Below the pieces are notes generated by a model that saw only the letters and a program-made list of their open reading frames with translations, was not told the DNA's origin and searched no databases. From an uncultured Eubacterium sp. (lineage in GTDB: Bacteria > Bacillota > Clostridia > Lachnospirales > Lachnospiraceae), in assembly GCA_946611445.1 (NCBI GenBank), contig CAMODP010000027.1, positions 1 to 14,639 on the forward strand: a DNA stretch of 14,639 nucleotides, written 5' to 3'. Below, piece after piece: positions 8,196 through 14,616 of this stretch. Within the stretch, counting starts at the first letter, position 1. Every line of letters begins with the position of its first letter. Both the position numbers and the translations under genes were made by a program.

Positions 8196-8224
8196 TTGAC
8201 TCTTCTGCATATCTATATTACAAT
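8196..8224 (+). promoter_or_regulatory. Sigma-A promoter of the secreted cystatin-like protein gene
   Basis: The -35 TTGACT (8196-8201) and -10 TACAAT (8219-8224) each match consensus at 5 of 6 positions, with a 17-base spacer. The start is expected near 8231. It points away from the gal promoter within the same 183-base intergenic region and probably also serves the isomerase gene at 9048. Confidence 0.7.
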
Positions 8225-8230
8225 AAAACT

Positions 8231-8252
8231 GCTGCGGGAAAAATCCCGCGGC
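8231..8252 (+). promoter_or_regulatory. 5'-terminal stem-loop of the secreted-protein mRNA
   Basis: Arms GCTGCGGGA (8231-8239) and TCCCGCGGC (8244-8252) form a 9-pair stem (one G-T pair) closed by AAAA. The stem begins at the predicted first transcribed base. Such a structure usually protects the 5' end of an mRNA. A T-rich stretch follows only 12 bases later, which makes a terminator less likely. Confidence 0.5.
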
Positions 8253-8275
8253 TTACGTTTCAGCTTTTTCTTTTC

Positions 8276-8285
8276 AAGGAGGTGA
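8276..8285 (+). promoter_or_regulatory. Near-perfect Shine-Dalgarno site that fixes a GTG start
   Basis: AAGGAGGTGA is fully complementary to the usual 16S rRNA 3' end. With a 5-base spacer it selects the GTG at 8291. The in-frame GTG at 8282 lies inside this site and cannot be the start. Confidence 0.85.
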
Positions 8286-8290
8286 CCACA

Positions 8291-8989
8291 GTGAAAAAAC
8301 ACCTGACAGCCATTTTATCCGCGGTACTTGTCATCGGCGCTGCTCTTCCTGCGTTCGCGTCAGACACCGGTGCCGCAGGCACAGTAGCTGACAGCCGGAA
8401 GGTTCCGGGCATAGAAGCGGACCGGACTGACGCGTCGGATGTTCCGGCTGCGGGCGCGTGGACAATGACGGAAAAGACAGAACTGACGGAAGAAGCCAGA
8501 GATGCCTTTCAGGAAGCGACCTCCGGCATCCTGGATGTGGGATATGAGCCGGTTGCTCTGCTGGGCACGCAGGTTGTGTCCGGAATGAATTTCTGCTTCC
8601 TTGCAAGGGTCACAGCATATGAAGAAGGCAGCTCTGCCTATGAACTGCTCTATGTTTACCGGGATCCGGCGGGAAAGGCAGAGATTATACAGGAAGACCG
8701 GCTGGACATCGGGCTTGCCGGACAGGATTTTTCAGAATCAGATCAGCACACGATCACACTGCATGTCGCAGACAGCGAAAAAAAATTTGTAGAATGTCCG
8801 GAATCTGCGCGCGCAGGAGAAGAAGTCATCGTACAGGTTCCCGACGTGGCCGACGGCGAGATCCGCGTCACGGTAGACGAACAGGATATCGGTTCCTTCA
8901 ATGGGGAATACCAGTATGTCTTTACAATGCCGGACCGGGACGTCGTGGTTCATGTCTGGGTAGATACTTCCGGATATACCGGAGCGTAA
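8291..8989 (+). CDS. Secreted protein with a cystatin-like motif and a C-terminal bacterial-repeat-like domain
   Basis: The 232-residue protein starts at GTG with an ideal ribosome binding site. Residues 1-23 are a signal peptide (MKKHL, hydrophobic core, cleavage after AFA), so the mature protein should be exported; no lipobox or sortase motif is seen. After a disordered Asp/Ala-rich stretch (24-56), residues 60-145 form a small alpha/beta domain: a helix with TEEARDAF, then YEPVALLGTQVVSGMNFCFL, then two strand-like segments. QVVSG (94-98) matches the QxVxG loop of cystatin-type protease inhibitors and the order helix-strand-loop-strands fits that fold. Residues 150-225 resemble the Ig-like repeat domains with an FTMPDRDV ending common in clostridial surface proteins. 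The function is unknown; a secreted inhibitor or a ligand-binding domain are both possible. The isomerase gene follows 58 bases later on the same strand. Confidence 0.85.
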   Translation: MKKHLTAILSAVLVIGAALPAFASDTGAAGTVADSRKVPGIEADRTDASDVPAAGAWTMTEKTELTEEARDAFQEATSGILDVGYEPVALLGTQVVSGMNFCFLARVTAYEEGSSAYELLYVYRDPAGKAEIIQEDRLDIGLAGQDFSESDQHTITLHVADSEKKFVECPESARAGEEVIVQVPDVADGEIRVTVDEQDIGSFNGEYQYVFTMPDRDVVVHVWVDTSGYTGA

Positions 8990-9047
8990 CAGATTATCCG
9001 GGAAACATCAGATGCCGGGCCGCTGCCCGCTGTCGGAGGAGAATGTC

Positions 9048-9734
9048 ATGAAAAGAAGTGCCGTCAATGCCGCTCTGAGAGAAATGGAAACAATGATCGC
9101 ATCCAGCGGGATCTCCCTGCCGCCGTTCTGCCATTTTACGCCGGATGACTGGCAGCATCTGGGCCATGAATATGATGAGATCCGCGACTGCATGCTGGGC
9201 TGGGATATTACTGATTACGGAATGGGTGATTTCGACAGAATCGGTTTTTCTCTGATCACGCTGCGCAATGGGAACAGGCGCATGGCCGAAACCTATCCCA
9301 AGGTATACGCGGAGAAGCTGCTATACCTGAAGGAAGGGCAGTATTCTCCCAACCACTTTCACTGGTTCAAGACGGAAGATATCATTAACCGGGCCGGCGG
9401 TAATGTCCTGATCCGGGTATACAATTCCCTGCCGGATGAATCGATAGATTATGACGCGGACGTCACCGTCCGCACTGACGGACTGTGCCGCACTGTTCCC
9501 GCCGGCACACAGATCAGGCTGCAGCCGGGAGAGAGCATTCACATCCATCAGCTCCTTTATCACGATTTCACGGTAGAACCCGGCAGCGGGAATGTCCTCC
9601 TGGGTGAGGTCAGCCAGTGCAACGATGACAATACCGACAACCGGTTCAATCCGCCCACAGGCCGATTTCCTGTTATAGAAGAGGATGAGCCGCCGTACAG
9701 GCTGCTCTGCAGTGAGTATCCGCCTGCCGGGTAA
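9048..9734 (+). CDS. D-lyxose ketol-isomerase family sugar isomerase
   Basis: This 228-residue cupin protein belongs to the D-lyxose isomerase (formerly DUF1498) family. Family members interconvert D-lyxose and D-xylulose, and often D-mannose and D-fructose, using a divalent metal such as manganese. The metal ligands are visible: NHFHWFKTEDI supplies His103, His105 and Glu110, and LLYHDF supplies His172, in nearly the same numbering as the E. coli O157 enzyme as I recall it. Length is typical. The start at 9048 follows GGAGGAG (9035-9041) by 6 bases; an in-frame ATG at 9012 has no such site. It is probably co-transcribed with the secreted protein before it, since no terminator with a T-run lies between. 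It converges with the Nudix gene. The precise sugar is not determined by sequence; the context of sugar sensing and transport supports a catabolic role. Confidence 0.9.
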   Translation: MKRSAVNAALREMETMIASSGISLPPFCHFTPDDWQHLGHEYDEIRDCMLGWDITDYGMGDFDRIGFSLITLRNGNRRMAETYPKVYAEKLLYLKEGQYSPNHFHWFKTEDIINRAGGNVLIRVYNSLPDESIDYDADVTVRTDGLCRTVPAGTQIRLQPGESIHIHQLLYHDFTVEPGSGNVLLGEVSQCNDDNTDNRFNPPTGRFPVIEEDEPPYRLLCSEYPPAG

Positions 9735-9768
9735 AAAAATGGGCCGCGGAGATCGATGGCGCGCTGCT

Positions 9769-10392
9769 TTAAGCCGGAGCGGAACCCGGCCCCGCAGCGC
9801 TCCGCTCCGCCAGCAGCCATGCCGTGATATGCACGGCCTGCTGAAAGCCGCCTTCAGCAATCAGCCTTTCAATTTCCTGCGCGGGAAGCTGAATGACATT
9901 CAGAAATTCCGTCTCATCAAGATCCTGGCCTCCGACCCTGCGGCAGTTCTCCGCGCGGAACAGATAGGCGTAATTATCCGCTATGGTGGCATTGGACGGC
10001 ACTGTCAGCAGATGCGTCCATTCCTCTGATTCATATCCGGTTTCCTCCAGGAGCTCCCGCTTCGCGGCCTCCAGGGCATTTTCAGAGAGCAGATCCTGCG
10101 GACTGCCGTATTCCCGGCCGTCCTTTCTCTCGATGCCGCCTGCCGGAAATTCCGTCGTCACCTGGCGGATTCCCTGCCGGAACTGCCTGACGCAGAGATA
10201 GTTGCCCTCTGTATCAGAGGCAACGATCACCACATAGTCCCTGCGGCTGTAGCTGTAAAAAGGTTCAAATTCACTTCCGTCCGGGAACCTCCAGGATGAC
10301 CTCCGGAAATCTATCCACTCATCCTGAATGATATGCTCTGTAGATATTTCCTCCCACGCCAGCGGGTCCCTGCCGTTATCCGTCTTTTTCAT
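9769..10392 (-). CDS. Nudix hydrolase, ADP-ribose pyrophosphatase type
   Basis: The 207-residue protein has the layout of NudF/ADP-ribose pyrophosphatases: an N-terminal strand region (WIDFRRSSWRFPDGS), YVVIVASDTEGNYLCVRQFR, the EFPAGG turn (81-86), the Nudix helix LEAAKRELLEETGY (107-120) with Arg112, Glu113, Glu116 and Glu117, and a C-terminal domain. These enzymes cleave ADP-ribose or related nucleoside diphosphates to AMP plus a phosphate ester. Twelve extra residues separate Gly86 from Glu104 of the Nudix box compared with the standard GX5E spacing, so the catalytic loop is enlarged. Substrate is therefore uncertain; a nucleotide-sugar is possible. The ATG at 10392 has AAGG 5 bases upstream and GGAG 11 bases upstream. 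A promoter lies at 10478-10506. It converges with the isomerase gene, 34 bases between stops. Confidence 0.9.
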   Translation of the reverse strand: MKKTDNGRDPLAWEEISTEHIIQDEWIDFRRSSWRFPDGSEFEPFYSYSRRDYVVIVASDTEGNYLCVRQFRQGIRQVTTEFPAGGIERKDGREYGSPQDLLSENALEAAKRELLEETGYESEEWTHLLTVPSNATIADNYAYLFRAENCRRVGGQDLDETEFLNVIQLPAQEIERLIAEGGFQQAVHITAWLLAERSAAGPGSAPA

Positions 10393-10477
10393 ATATGCCT
10401 TATCTCCTGCTGCGGGCTGCAGATGCGCTGCGCGCCCGTGTTTTTTCGTTTCCTTTTCTGCAATTCTCCGGAAAAAA

Positions 10478-10506
10478 ATGGTAGCATGCGCCAGTCAACG
10501 CGTCAA
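10478..10506 (-). promoter_or_regulatory. Promoter of the Nudix hydrolase gene
   Basis: On the minus strand, -35 TTGACG (10506-10501; 5 of 6) and -10 TACCAT (10483-10478; 4 of 6) are separated by 17 bases. A start near 10471 gives a leader of about 80 bases. A second TTGAC lies inside the spacer but has no -10 at proper distance. Confidence 0.5.
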
Positions 10507-10563
10507 GCCGCGGCATCATTATTTCATAAGGGCGTAAATTGTTGCTCTATATTCGTTTTTTAT

Positions 10564-10600
10564 CTGGAAATTTCTCTGTTTTATGTTATAATTGTATAAT
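10564..10600 (+). promoter_or_regulatory. Extended -10 promoter region of the ABC transporter operon
   Basis: TGTTATAAT (10584-10592) is a perfect extended -10 element; a second TATAAT lies 8 bases downstream (10595-10600). The -35 for the first, CTGGAA at 10564-10569 with 17-base spacing, is weak (3 of 6), which extended -10 promoters tolerate. A start near 10599-10607 leaves a leader of about 115-120 bases before the ATG at 10721. This region, with the Nudix promoter, accounts for most of the 328-base gene-free stretch 10393-10720. Confidence 0.6.
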
Positions 10601-10603
10601 AAT

Positions 10604-10619
10604 TGGAATTTTGCGGAAT
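10604..10619 (+). promoter_or_regulatory. TGGAAT-N4-CGGAAT pair, candidate operator at the transporter promoter
   Basis: TGGAAT (10604-10609) and CGGAAT (10614-10619) repeat in the same orientation, starting 10 bases apart. The pair TGGAAT-N3-CGGAAT upstream of the gal fusion gene is nearly the same. Here it overlaps or follows the predicted transcription start, so any role would be repression or would imply another start downstream. Confidence 0.3.
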
Positions 10620-10645
10620 CTGAAGCTTGTTTTCTTCATTTCAGG

Positions 10646-10684
10646 ATATCACACAGCGCATTTCTCATACTGCTGCTGTGATAT
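10646..10684 (+). repeat. Inverted repeat/hairpin in the leader of the ABC transporter operon
   Basis: ATATCACA (10646-10653) is exactly complementary to TGTGATAT (10677-10684). Next to it CAGC (10654-10657) pairs with GCTG (10672-10675) with one bulged base, giving a 12-pair stem and a 14-base loop. It lies about 25 bases before the ribosome binding site with no T-run behind it, so it is either an operator or an RNA control element rather than a terminator. Confidence 0.5.
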
Positions 10685-10720
10685 TGATAGAACAATCCAC
10701 ACATGAAAGGAGAAGAAGGT

Positions 10721-11785
10721 ATGAAGAAACTGGTGTCTTTCCTATTGACTTTCACAATGATCCTGTCGGGCGCCGCAATGGCATACGCGGATGAAGACCT
10801 GAACAGCTACACGCTCGATGAAATTGTTGAGAAAGCGCAGGAAGAAGGCCATGTCGAATCGGTCGGCATGCCTGATTCCTGGGCGAACTGGGGCGACAGC
10901 TGGAAAGGTCTCACTGACACCTACGGCATCGAACACAGTGATGAAGACATGAGCAGTGCCGAGGAGCTCAGCATGTTCCAGAACGACAGCACGCGTGACA
11001 TCGGCGACGTGGGACTGGCATTCACGCAGCAGGCAATCGACAACGACCTTGTCCAGGGCTACAAGACCAGCTACTGGGACAGCGTTCCGGACTGGGCAAA
11101 GGCGGAAGACGGCAAATGGATGATTGCCTACACCGGCTGCACAAGCTTTATTTACAACAATGACCTCTGTGAAGAACCCATGCCCACAAGCTGGGAAGAT
11201 ATCCGGAACGGCAGCTATAAGCTGACCATCGGCGACGTTGTCGGCGGCGCGACCGGCCAGGGTGTCGTGGTTGCTTCTGCCTACGCGTTCGGCGGAGACC
11301 TGGACAATCTGGAGCCCGCCTATGAGTTCTGGACCGAGATGGCCGAGGCAGGCCGGATCGACAGCGGCGATATCCTCCTTGCCAGAATCCAGGCAGGCGA
11401 AGTCGAGTGCGGCGTGTCCTGGAGCTACAATGTCCTTACATACAGAGATGAGACCCCGAACTATGACCTGACCGTGGGAATCCCGACAGACGGCTCCATC
11501 CTCGTCGGCTACGCGAGCGTCATCAGCAAAAACTCCGACAACCCGTTTGCCGCCGCTCTGGCGCGTGAATACATTTTCTCCGATGACGGACAGATCAATC
11601 TCGCAAAATCCGGAGCAATCCCGACCAGAACAGATGTGACGATCCCGGATGAGATCATCGCCGACACCTTTGATCCCGCTACCTACGCAGACGCGGTAGG
11701 CATTTCCGATGCCGAGCACTATGCCGAGGTATGCGAAGAGATTTCCGAGTGGTGGGCAGAGAACATTATCCCGCTGCTGAACTGA
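10721..11785 (+). CDS. ABC transporter extracellular solute-binding protein
   Basis: This 354-residue protein is a class 1 type binding protein of the iron(III)/polyamine/aminoethylphosphonate group (SBP_bac_6-like). Its pattern includes a hinge segment GKWMIAYTGCTSFIYNN, PTSWEDIRNGSYK and GAIPTRTDV near the C-terminus. The start at 10721 follows AGGAG (10708-10712) by 8 bases; an upstream in-frame ATG at 10703 lies before this site. Residues 1-23 are a signal peptide with an AYA cleavage site. There is no lipobox cysteine, unusual for a Gram-positive binding protein, which is normally lipid-anchored; it may be held by the permease or released. It heads an operon with two permeases and an ATPase. 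The ligand is not identifiable from sequence: relatives bind iron, polyamines, thiamine, phosphonates or hexose phosphates. A hairpin follows the gene. Confidence 0.9.
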   Translation: MKKLVSFLLTFTMILSGAAMAYADEDLNSYTLDEIVEKAQEEGHVESVGMPDSWANWGDSWKGLTDTYGIEHSDEDMSSAEELSMFQNDSTRDIGDVGLAFTQQAIDNDLVQGYKTSYWDSVPDWAKAEDGKWMIAYTGCTSFIYNNDLCEEPMPTSWEDIRNGSYKLTIGDVVGGATGQGVVVASAYAFGGDLDNLEPAYEFWTEMAEAGRIDSGDILLARIQAGEVECGVSWSYNVLTYRDETPNYDLTVGIPTDGSILVGYASVISKNSDNPFAAALAREYIFSDDGQINLAKSGAIPTRTDVTIPDEIIADTFDPATYADAVGISDAEHYAEVCEEISEWWAENIIPLLN

Positions 11786-11802
11786 CCGGAAGCATTTGTG
11801 CG

Positions 11803-11838
11803 GGGGGCGCGTACCGCGGAGGGGGCGCCCCCTCTTTT
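11803..11838 (+). terminator. GC-rich hairpin with T-run between binding-protein and permease genes
   Basis: GGGGGCGC (11803-11810) can pair with GCGCCCCC (11825-11832), followed by TCTTTT. The 16-base palindrome GAGGGGGCGCCCCCTC (11819-11834) gives an alternative shorter stem. Since the downstream genes belong to the same transporter, it probably acts as a leaky terminator or mRNA-end stabiliser that raises binding-protein output relative to the permeases. Confidence 0.6.
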
Positions 11839-11856
11839 ACTGGGGGAAATCTGATC

Positions 11857-12744
11857 ATGCGTAATGAAAACCAGCTAAAAAAACCAAAAAAGGGAGGCTT
11901 CGGGCGCTACTATCTGCTCGCGCTGCTTCCTTTTCTCATTCTGGTGGTACTGTACGAGATTCTTCCGCTGATCATGCTTATTGCTGACAGTTTCCGGCTG
12001 GACAAGGAGCCGTCCGTGCTCTTCTCTCTTGACAATTACAAGAAGATCTTCTCCACCCTGAGTTATACAAAAGCCATCGCCAACAGCCTGAAAATCACGC
12101 TGATCTCCAGCCTGGCCGGCATTGTTATCGCCTTCCTGGGCGCACGGGCGGCCTACGACTCACACGGGCTGTACAAACGGCTGTACATGACCATTCTGAA
12201 TATTACGTCCAATTTTGCCGGTGTCCCGCTGGCTTTTGCCTATATGATCATCTTGGGCAACGCGGGCGTGCTGAAGCTGATCGCCAGCCAGTACGGCATC
12301 GGATTCCTGCAGAATTTTGATCTGTATACAAGCAACGGCCTGACGATGATGTATATTTACTTCCAGATTCCGCTGTCTACACTGCTGCTCATCCCGGCCT
12401 TCAACGGGATCCGGAATGAATGGAATGAGGCAAACATGCTGCTCGGCGGCACCAATACCCACTTCTGGACGCATGTGGGAATCCCGGTCCTGATCCCGAG
12501 CATCTTTTCGACGCTGAGCGTCCTCTTCGCGAACGCTCTGTGCGCATACGCCACAGCCTACGCACTGCTGATGAACAATTTCTCTCTGCTCCCGATCAAT
12601 ATCTCCGCTTCCTTTGTGGGTGATATCAAAACCAAACCCAAGCTGGGCGCGGCGCTGTCAGTCGTCATGATGCTGATTCTGTGCATCGTGATCCTGCTGA
12701 ACAACTATATAACCAGGAAAACCACAAAATGGGAGGGCAGGTAG
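11857..12744 (+). CDS. ABC transporter permease, first subunit
   Basis: The 295-residue membrane protein has about six hydrophobic segments (near residues 19-45, 75-97, 113-135, 160-182, 210-238 and 262-283), typical of PotB/FbpB-type permeases. The cytoplasmic EAA loop that contacts the ATPase is NEANMLLGGTNTHFWTHVGIP (about 190-210), with Gly197/198 and Pro210 in the usual places; the second alanine of EAA is replaced by Asn. The start at 11857 follows a GGGGGA by 9 bases; the open frame extends further upstream into the preceding gene without a ribosome binding site. The next permease begins 6 bases after the stop. The two should pair as a heterodimer that moves the unknown substrate into the cell. 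Confidence 0.9.
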   Translation: MRNENQLKKPKKGGFGRYYLLALLPFLILVVLYEILPLIMLIADSFRLDKEPSVLFSLDNYKKIFSTLSYTKAIANSLKITLISSLAGIVIAFLGARAAYDSHGLYKRLYMTILNITSNFAGVPLAFAYMIILGNAGVLKLIASQYGIGFLQNFDLYTSNGLTMMYIYFQIPLSTLLLIPAFNGIRNEWNEANMLLGGTNTHFWTHVGIPVLIPSIFSTLSVLFANALCAYATAYALLMNNFSLLPINISASFVGDIKTKPKLGAALSVVMMLILCIVILLNNYITRKTTKWEGR

Positions 12745-12750
12745 ACAGTT

Positions 12751-13557
12751 ATGAGAAAAAAATCAAAAAAATCTGCCGTAATCGTGATGACGCTCGTTAT
12801 CATCTGGCTCATTCTCCCTCTGCTGGCGACCATTATTTATTCCCTGTTCACGGACTGGACAGGCATCATTCCGAAAGGCTTCACGCTGGCAAATTACACG
12901 AAAATATTTACGGATGCCGGCTTTCTGACCTCCATGTACCAGACCGTTATCATCTGCGTCATTCCGATCGTGATCACCGTCGTGATCATGCTGTTCGCAC
13001 TGTTTGCGGTCACCGTGTATTTCCCGGGACTGGAAAAATATATCCAGATTCTCTGCATGATCCCGTATACGATTCAGGGCGTCATCTTGTCTGTATCGAT
13101 CCTGGCGCTGTATGCCCGGTCCGGCTCCGTGTTCGGAAACCGTATGGTGATGCTGATCGGCGCGTACTGTATCATTATTCTGCCGCATATTTACAACGGC
13201 ATCAGGAACGGCATGCGGGCCATAAACATGAAAATGCTGCTGGAGGCTGCTGAGATGCTGGGCGAGAGCAAGCTGAAGGCATTCTTCAAGATCATCGTGC
13301 CGAATATCCTGTCCGGCATTACGGTCTCCAGCCTGCTGGCAGTCAGTCTGCTGTTCGGAGATTACGTAATCATCCGGAACCTGTCGAGCACAAACGTCAA
13401 CAACATGCAGAAATTCCTATATCAGGCCATGAAGCGGTCCAGCACGGAGGCGTCCGCCGTGTTTGTGGTCATCATGCTGATTACCTTTATCATCACTGCA
13501 GTTGTTCTCACGATCCAGAGCAGGAGCGCATATGAGAAATTAAGGGAGACGAGATAA
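12751..13557 (+). CDS. ABC transporter permease, second subunit
   Basis: This 268-residue PotC/FbpB-like membrane protein has about six hydrophobic segments (near residues 9-31, 64-90, 98-122, 132-149, 184-207 and 235-255). Its EAA loop LEAAEMLGESKLKAFFKIIVP (164-184) is canonical, with Gly171 and Pro184. It is encoded 6 bases after the first permease and 4 bases before the ATPase gene, so the three form one tight transcription unit. An AGG-type ribosome binding site overlaps the end of the previous gene. Nothing in the sequence narrows the substrate. Confidence 0.92.
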   Translation: MRKKSKKSAVIVMTLVIIWLILPLLATIIYSLFTDWTGIIPKGFTLANYTKIFTDAGFLTSMYQTVIICVIPIVITVVIMLFALFAVTVYFPGLEKYIQILCMIPYTIQGVILSVSILALYARSGSVFGNRMVMLIGAYCIIILPHIYNGIRNGMRAINMKMLLEAAEMLGESKLKAFFKIIVPNILSGITVSSLLAVSLLFGDYVIIRNLSSTNVNNMQKFLYQAMKRSSTEASAVFVVIMLITFIITAVVLTIQSRSAYEKLRETR

Positions 13558-13561
13558 AAAG

Positions 13562-14572
13562 ATGGCGTACATATCATTTGAAAATCTGAATAAGCAATTC
13601 GGCACGAATCATGTCCTGAAGGACATCAACCTCGAAGTGGAAAAGGGACAGCTGGTCACGCTGCTCGGTCCGTCCGGCTGCGGCAAATCCACGCTCCTGC
13701 GCTGCCTGGCCGGGCTGGAACAGGTCAGCAGCGGGCGCATTTACCTGGACGGCCAGGATATCACCGATGTCGCGCCGCGGCACCGGGGCATCGGCATGGT
13801 CTTCCAGGCTTACTCCCTCTTCCCGAACCTGACCGTGCATGACAACGTAGCCTACGGGCTGAAGCTGAAAAAGCTGCCCAAAGCGGAGATCGATGAAAAG
13901 GTCGGAAAGATGCTCGATATTGTCGGACTGAGCGACAAGATCTCCCAGTATCCGGCCCAGCTCTCCGGCGGCCAGCAGCAGCGTGTCGCGCTGGCAAGGG
14001 CCATGGTGACGGCCCCGAAGGTTCTCCTCCTGGATGAGCCCTTAAGCGCCATTGATGCCCTGCTGCGCAAAAATCTGCAGATCGAGATCAGGCATATCCA
14101 GCAGCAGCTCGGCATCACGACCATTTTCGTCACCCATGACCAGGACGAAGCCATGGTCATGTCTGATATGATCCACCTGTTCCATGACGGCCGAATCGAA
14201 CAGTCCGGCTCGCCGGAACAGATCTACACACACCCCGCGACAAAATTCGCGGCCACATTCATCGGCAACTACAACCTTCCGGATGTGCCGGCCTTCAGCA
14301 AAGTCTTTCAATGTGACTTCACAAATGAAAGTCTCGCCATCCGACCGGAAGTAATCCGGCTGAGCAAGGAACCGGCCGCGCCGCAGGAAGGAGTCCTGAC
14401 AGCCGAAGGAACCGTCAGCAGCTACATCTCCCACGGCAACCTGATCCGCTATACCGTCGATTTCGACGGACTGCAGCTGAACGCGGATATTATCTACGGC
14501 AGTCACATGAGCTTCAATCCGGGAGACAGGGTATTCGTCTGCATAAAGAAAGACCAGATTATCTGTCTGTAA
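13562..14572 (+). CDS. ABC transporter ATP-binding protein, PotA/FbpC-like
   Basis: The 336-residue cytoplasmic ATPase powers the two permeases before it. All motifs are intact: Walker A GPSGCGKS (36-43), Q-loop Gln82 in VFQAYSLF, signature LSGGQQQR (134-141), Walker B VLLLDEP with Glu159, D-loop LSAIDALL (the family usually has LSALD) and H-loop His192 in FVTHDQDEA. Residues from about 240 to 336 form a TOBE-type regulatory domain (SLAIRPEVIRLS near 257), as in PotA, FbpC and MalK-like proteins. GGGAG lies 13 bases before the ATG, a rather long spacing, so expression may rely on coupling with the permease gene ending 4 bases earlier. The operon ends with a stem-loop 17 bases after the stop. 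Assignment is secure; substrate unknown. Confidence 0.96.
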   Translation: MAYISFENLNKQFGTNHVLKDINLEVEKGQLVTLLGPSGCGKSTLLRCLAGLEQVSSGRIYLDGQDITDVAPRHRGIGMVFQAYSLFPNLTVHDNVAYGLKLKKLPKAEIDEKVGKMLDIVGLSDKISQYPAQLSGGQQQRVALARAMVTAPKVLLLDEPLSAIDALLRKNLQIEIRHIQQQLGITTIFVTHDQDEAMVMSDMIHLFHDGRIEQSGSPEQIYTHPATKFAATFIGNYNLPDVPAFSKVFQCDFTNESLAIRPEVIRLSKEPAAPQEGVLTAEGTVSSYISHGNLIRYTVDFDGLQLNADIIYGSHMSFNPGDRVFVCIKKDQIICL

Positions 14573-14589
14573 TGTCTGGGGAGGCAGCG

Positions 14590-14616
14590 GGAGACAGGGG
14601 GCAGACCCCTGTCTCC
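14590..14616 (+). terminator. Terminator hairpin of the ABC transporter operon
   Basis: GGAGACAGGGG (14590-14600) and CCCCTGTCTCC (14606-14616) form a perfect 11-pair stem with a GCAGA loop, 17 bases after the ATPase stop. The trailing TTCCTTCT is T-rich but interrupted, so termination may be incomplete. Confidence 0.7.

Noticed and set aside
8231..8275. Intrinsic terminator before the secreted-protein gene
   Set aside because: The T-rich stretch is 12 bases beyond the stem and interrupted, and the stem starts at the predicted +1, so a 5' stabilising role fits better.
8282..8290. Earlier GTG start for the secreted protein
   Set aside because: It lies within the AAGGAGGTGA ribosome binding site itself.
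9016..9029. Small hairpin CGGGC/GCCCG between the secreted protein and the isomerase
   Set aside because: Only five pairs and no T-run; too weak to call a terminator.
10649..10681. CRP-like site from TCACA and TGTGA
   Set aside because: The half-sites are in the reverse order of a CRP site and 23 bases apart, and clostridia generally lack that CRP regulation.
11731..11856. Upstream extension of the first permease into the binding-protein gene
   Set aside because: It runs out of frame through the binding-protein end and the terminator hairpin; the start at 11857 has a ribosome binding site and gives a normal permease N-terminus.
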